Below are positions 23,075 to 25,501 of a stretch of DNA of 25,501 nucleotides, piece after piece. A program made the translations under genes and the position numbers. The stretch's first letter is position 1. Each line of letters starts with the position of its first letter. The notes under the pieces were generated by a model that did no database searches, was not told the DNA's origin, and was given only the letters and a program-made list of their open reading frames with translations. Source of the DNA: a virus; IMG/VR virus record IMGVR_UViG_3300035698_002175, positions 1 through 25,501 of that record; one strand, given 5' to 3'.

Positions 23075-23574
23075 TATTCTACCTTCGCCCCACACTTAGG
23101 GCATACATAGTTAGGTTTGATAAGATCTACTATCTTCTCTCTAAAAATAGGTCTGTCTATCATAACATCAGTTTCGATATACTTCGGAACTTCAGTAACC
23201 CTATCTACCATGACATCCTTAGGTATCAGCGTAACCTTATCAACAACTACTTCATGAGTAGTGAACTTAGGCATAGCTACATCGACGTTCTTGAACACAG
23301 GCCTCTCAACTTCCTTGTTCACATATACTGGTTTGTCAACCTTGACCTCATGCACAACCTCTTTGATAACTGGCTTCTCGACTATGATCTCTTTAGTCAC
23401 GTACTTCGGGACCTCAACGATCTTCTCTTTCGTGACTATCTTGGTCTCATAGATGATCTTGTCTTTATAGACAGGTCGTTCGATGATGACATCTTTGAAG
23501 ATAGGCCGTTCGATAATCTTTTTGATAACCTTGTAGGTGCGTTCCTCATGTAACTTCTCGCTCTTATAACCCAT
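23074..23574 (-). CDS. Alveolin-like Val/Lys/Glu repeat protein with C-terminal CPKCG motif
   Basis: A 166-residue protein. I chose the ATG at 23574, preceded by GGGAGGAG and overlapping the prior stop as TAATG; the frame open to 23667 lacks support. Residues about 17-150 are a chain of short repeats of charged and branched residues around V-P-K, R-P-[IV] or K-P-V (IERPIFKD, IERPVYKD, EKIVEVPKYVTKEIIVEKPV). This closely resembles the EKIVEVP repeats of alveolins, the cytoskeletal proteins of protists. The end has CPKCGAKVE, half a zinc ribbon, which might pair in a dimer or tether to a partner. No signal peptide. It probably forms an extended fibrous element, in the virion or the infected cell; function unknown. 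Confidence 0.88.
   Translation of the reverse strand: MGYKSEKLHEERTYKVIKKIIERPIFKDVIIERPVYKDKIIYETKIVTKEKIVEVPKYVTKEIIVEKPVIKEVVHEVKVDKPVYVNKEVERPVFKNVDVAMPKFTTHEVVVDKVTLIPKDVMVDRVTEVPKYIETDVMIDRPIFREKIVDLIKPNYVCPKCGAKVE
23125..23530 (-). repeat. Coding repeat: alveolin-like short motif array
   Basis: This part of the repeat-protein gene encodes about ten imperfect units of 9-13 residues, each with a hydrophobic pair, an acidic residue and a K/R-P-[IV] or V-P-K core. The repeat is clear at protein level and less regular at DNA level, which suggests selection on the protein rather than a recent DNA expansion. Confidence 0.75.
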
Positions 23575-23876
23575 TATACTCCTCCCACCATGTTGCGTAT
23601 CATTCCATCTACAAATTCCCAACCTATACGTGCCATACCGACACCAAATACTATTACCATAACCCACTTCATCTTACCTACCCAGTACTTACTATCATTA
23701 CATACAGGCATAATATCTTCATTTATCTTATCCCATATCTTTGTGATAGTAGTACCCATACCATTATCTATTTTCTCTTTGATATGACTGACATCCCCAT
23801 CTATCTTTAGTAATTGAATCTCCAACAAATGCATCTTCTCGTTATGTTCCTGACAGGGCAACTTGTCTATTTCCAT
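23574..23876 (-). CDS. Coiled-coil protein with C-terminal membrane helix (XhlA-like layout)
   Basis: A 100-residue protein. Residues 10-38 form a coiled coil (EHNEKMHLLEIQLLKIDGDV), and a transmembrane helix lies at about 70-87 (KWVMVIVFGVGMARIGWEFV) near the C terminus. This layout is like hemolysin XhlA-type and spacer holin-associated phage proteins. A ribosome-binding site GGAGGT lies 4 nt before the ATG; the end overlaps the repeat protein as TAATG. It sits next to an envelope lipoprotein gene, so an inner-membrane role during infection or lysis is plausible; it may also be a second holin-like protein. Family call is weak. Confidence 0.85.
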   Translation of the reverse strand: MEIDKLPCQEHNEKMHLLEIQLLKIDGDVSHIKEKIDNGMGTTITKIWDKINEDIMPVCNDSKYWVGKMKWVMVIVFGVGMARIGWEFVDGMIRNMVGGV

Positions 23877-23877
23877 A

Positions 23878-24126
23878 TCAACCTCCAGTTTTCACTCCAA
23901 TGTTGATCATATCCTTGAAGGGTTCTATTTTGCTGTCGCCTTTTACCTTCTGATCACCATCTTCTAAACTTACAACTTGACCACCTGAATAGTCTACACG
24001 GACTATTCGACCAGCTTCATTGCGATCTATTGTTATCCAGTTAGCACAACCGCTACTTAGTATAGCAACGCCAATCACCATGAACATTAATCCATTCTTC
24101 AATAACTTCTTGACGATCATCTCCAT
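23878..24126 (-). CDS. Putative lipoprotein overlapping the cysteine-protease gene
   Basis: An 82-residue protein from the ATG at 24126, chosen because GGAGA lies 4 nt upstream and because it gives a basic n-region (MEMIVKKLLKNG) before a hydrophobic stretch and LSSGC27, a slightly non-canonical lipobox. The longer open frame from 24240 has no ribosome site and would place the signal sequence internally. The mature part is short, polar and glycine-rich (CANWITIDRNEAGRIVRVDY). It overlaps the protease gene by 74 nt, in a different frame. A small envelope-anchored partner of the protease is the natural idea; no family match. Confidence 0.75.
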   Translation of the reverse strand: MEMIVKKLLKNGLMFMVIGVAILSSGCANWITIDRNEAGRIVRVDYSGGQVVSLEDGDQKVKGDSKIEPFKDMINIGVKTGG

Positions 24127-24526
24127 AAATTCTCCAAGTCTTACAGTCTTTAAATATAGAACACGGTATGTCGTTAAACCTCTTAGGAGCCCGTTTAAGG
24201 CCATTGTTATCAATGTAGTACCATCCTTTGCCTTCTTCATAGAAAGTTGTTACGAGGTGGCCCTTGTCGCTTGTGTACACACCTAGTAACATAGGATCGT
24301 ATCCTAACTTGATCAGGACAGCTTTAGCTAGTACTGCTGTATCATCACAGTCACCAGCCATATGATGTAACGTCATCTCAGGTGTAGCCCAAACATTACC
24401 ACCGTACTGTACCTGATCTGATATGTAGCGTATATGGAAATACAACCACATAGCTAGCTTCCAAGGCTTGTCACATATCTGTGCAAGTTCTATTACTGTT
24501 TTAGGACTTTTAAATATAAACCACAT
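24053..24526 (-). CDS. Transglutaminase-like cysteine protease (BTLCP/LapG-like)
   Basis: A 157-residue papain-like fold protein of the bacterial transglutaminase-like cysteine proteinase type. The catalytic triad candidates are Cys60 (HMAGDCDDTAV), His90 (DKGHLVTTFY) and Asp106 (WYYIDNNG). The motif order and spacing, with WATPE just before the Cys region, fit the BTLCP group that includes LapG, a protease that releases surface adhesins. The acidic pair beside the Cys might bind calcium, as in LapG. No signal peptide is visible; delivery by virion or holin would be needed to reach the periplasm. AAGGAG lies 5 nt before the ATG. The adjacent genes encode an exported protein and a lipoprotein, so an envelope-acting set is suggested. 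Confidence 0.85.
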   Translation of the reverse strand: MWFIFKSPKTVIELAQICDKPWKLAMWLYFHIRYISDQVQYGGNVWATPEMTLHHMAGDCDDTAVLAKAVLIKLGYDPMLLGVYTSDKGHLVTTFYEEGKGWYYIDNNGLKRAPKRFNDIPCSIFKDCKTWRIYGDDRQEVIEEWINVHGDWRCYTK

Positions 24527-24528
24527 AT

Positions 24529-24831
24529 TTACTCCTTATCAGCTCTCTTCGCCTTGAATTTAGTAACTACGGGAGCTGTCCAAATGGCTGCAGTTATCGA
24601 CTTCACCCTATCATCTTGATCGGTTACGTCTTGCCCAGGCTCTAAAACCCAACGATGATATGACTTTCCGAGTTCAACACCATCTTCCATGATTCGTGTA
24701 ACCTGTCTAACTTGAGTCTGCCCATCTTCAAGAACTTCAATCTTGTCGATCACAACAACTTTTTCAAGTTCCGCGTGAGCTATTCCGCAAACAAACAGTA
24801 TTGCTACTATCACTACGACTTTCTTTAACAT
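24529..24831 (-). CDS. Exported hypothetical protein with Sec signal peptide
   Basis: A 100-residue protein. Residues 1-20 (MLKKVVVIVAILFVCGIAHA) are a clear signal peptide with an AHA cleavage site before Glu21, so the mature 80 residues would be periplasmic. The mature part is charged and beta-rich, with SYHRWVLEPGQDVTDQDDRV and then a segment (SITAAIWTAPVVTKFKAKRA) seen in small proteins of many phages. Strong AAGGAG upstream; the stop lies 2 nt before the protease gene. It may assist or regulate the neighbouring protease or be a periplasmic immunity factor; both are inferences. Confidence 0.87.
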   Translation of the reverse strand: MLKKVVVIVAILFVCGIAHAELEKVVVIDKIEVLEDGQTQVRQVTRIMEDGVELGKSYHRWVLEPGQDVTDQDDRVKSITAAIWTAPVVTKFKAKRADKE

Positions 24832-24845
24832 TGTTTTTCTCCTTT

Positions 24846-25501
24846 TTATGATGTTGCTGTATAAGTAAAACTTACCGTAATGGAGCTTGTTCCTCCTGCA
24901 TCACCCCTTAAATCTTCACCTTGTAATTCTGCTGATAATCCATTTGATGCAACTCTATACATTAGTCTTACCTGAGATGTGTTCTCGTACCATCTGATAC
25001 TATCTGGATAATCTCCAGTAAACAAAGATGACTGACCTAGACCATTACCACCCCTAGCAGTAGTACTATTTAATATCGTGAATGGCAAGCCTGTTATTAT
25101 AACACAACCAGTTCCTACTGTTGACGCATTTAATCCCATATCTATAGTACAATATACTGTGTTTCCTATTTTTTGGTAACGACCAGTTTGTCTAAGATAA
25201 GTAAACGAACCTCCAGTAGTAGAATAAGCAGGAGTCCAAGTACCTTCCTCATAATCATCTAAAGTATTACCTCCTGCTGAAGCGTTTTGGGTGGCTGGGA
25301 ATTTGAGTTGACCGCTTTGTAAATCTATAATACCCTCTTGGACAAGAGCGTTATCTTCGTCAATCTGTCCATACACATTAGTCGTACCACCTCCAATAAT
25401 TCCACCAGCAAGTACAGTATCATGGTATGAATTTATTGTATCTCCAGAAACTGTTTCCGCCCATGACTCTGAACCACTAATGCTTGTAAGGTCAAATACA
25501 C
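24846..25501 (-). CDS. Tail-fibre-like protein, C-terminal part (5' end outside window)
   Basis: The reading frame is open to the right edge: the codons from 25377 to 25501 continue in frame (including TSISGSESWAETVSGDTINS) without a stop, so the GTG at 25376 is not the real start. The visible part contains LDDYEEGTWTPAYS and GRYQKIGNTVYCTIDM, the shared motif of phage tail-fibre and collar-type proteins, often a trimeric beta domain at the tip. The glycine-rich start (LAGGIIGGGTTN) fits a fibre shaft or capping domain. It should be a host-recognition component. The stop is followed at once by the AAAGGAG of the next gene. Confidence 0.88.
   Translation of the reverse strand, partial: VFDLTSISGSESWAETVSGDTINSYHDTVLAGGIIGGGTTNVYGQIDEDNALVQEGIIDLQSGQLKFPATQNASAGGNTLDDYEEGTWTPAYSTTGGSFTYLRQTGRYQKIGNTVYCTIDMGLNASTVGTGCVIITGLPFTILNSTTARGGNGLGQSSLFTGDYPDSIRWYENTSQVRLMYRVASNGLSAELQGEDLRGDAGGTSSITVSFTYTATS

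Noticed and set aside
23574-23667. N-terminal extension of the repeat protein to 23667
   Set aside because: No ribosome site there, and the extension reads antiphase through the end of the membrane-protein gene; the ATG at 23574 has GGGAGGAG and a TAATG junction.
24126-24240. N-terminal extension of the lipoprotein to 24240
   Set aside because: It would bury the signal sequence in the middle of the protein and lacks a ribosome site; the ATG at 24126 has both.

Overview
The window is a densely packed piece of a tailed-phage genome (or an uncultured viral contig). All supported genes lie on the minus strand, so the gene order runs from high to low coordinates. Evidence for a phage: a tail-nozzle-like protein, a small connector-like protein, a 2,580-residue virion/ejection-type protein, holin-like membrane proteins, a Sak4-type recombination ATPase with a DUF669-like partner, a Cas4/RecB-type nuclease and a free-standing HNH endonuclease. 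The absence of a tape-measure gene, plus the nozzle and giant ejection-type proteins, suggests a short-tailed (podovirus-like) particle. Two lipoprotein signal sequences, strong AGGAGG Shine-Dalgarno sites and a near-consensus sigma70 promoter point to a bacterial, probably Gram-negative, host. No integrase or repressor was seen, so a lytic lifestyle is inferred for this segment only.

Late region (25501 to 5304): first comes the C-terminal part of a tail-fibre-like protein. It is followed by a cluster of accessory genes: an exported protein, a LapG/transglutaminase-like cysteine protease, a lipoprotein, a coiled-coil membrane protein and an alveolin-like repeat protein with a zinc-binding CPKCG end. 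Next are small virion-type proteins, a connector-like protein (21171-21836) and the 1,304-residue nozzle-like protein. Small beta-rich or Cys-rich surface candidates and two pilot-type proteins precede the giant gene (6947-14689). The block ends with a probable lysis cluster of tiny overlapping genes: a holin-like protein, a coiled-coil protein, an Arg/Gly-rich 40-mer, a 55-mer, a lipoprotein, a helical protein and a 134-residue protein that may act on peptidoglycan.

Switch region (5123 to 5303): this is the only real intergenic space. It carries a TTGACA-17 bp-TATACT promoter, then a branched hairpin ending in seven U residues, and then the Shine-Dalgarno site of the nuclease gene. It looks like an attenuated leader feeding the leftward DNA-metabolism operon.

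DNA-metabolism region (5122 to 1): a Cas4-like nuclease, several small proteins (some too short for routine gene callers), a dATP/dGTP diphosphohydrolase-like enzyme, an AT-rich HNH endonuclease, a stand-alone NrdD glycyl-radical-tail-like protein, the Sak4-like ATPase, a DUF669-like putative ssDNA-binding protein, and two unknown proteins that share a C-terminal motif. Adjacent genes mostly overlap by 1-75 nt or are separated by a few bases, often as TAATG, TGATG or ATGA junctions, which implies long polycistronic messages with translational coupling.
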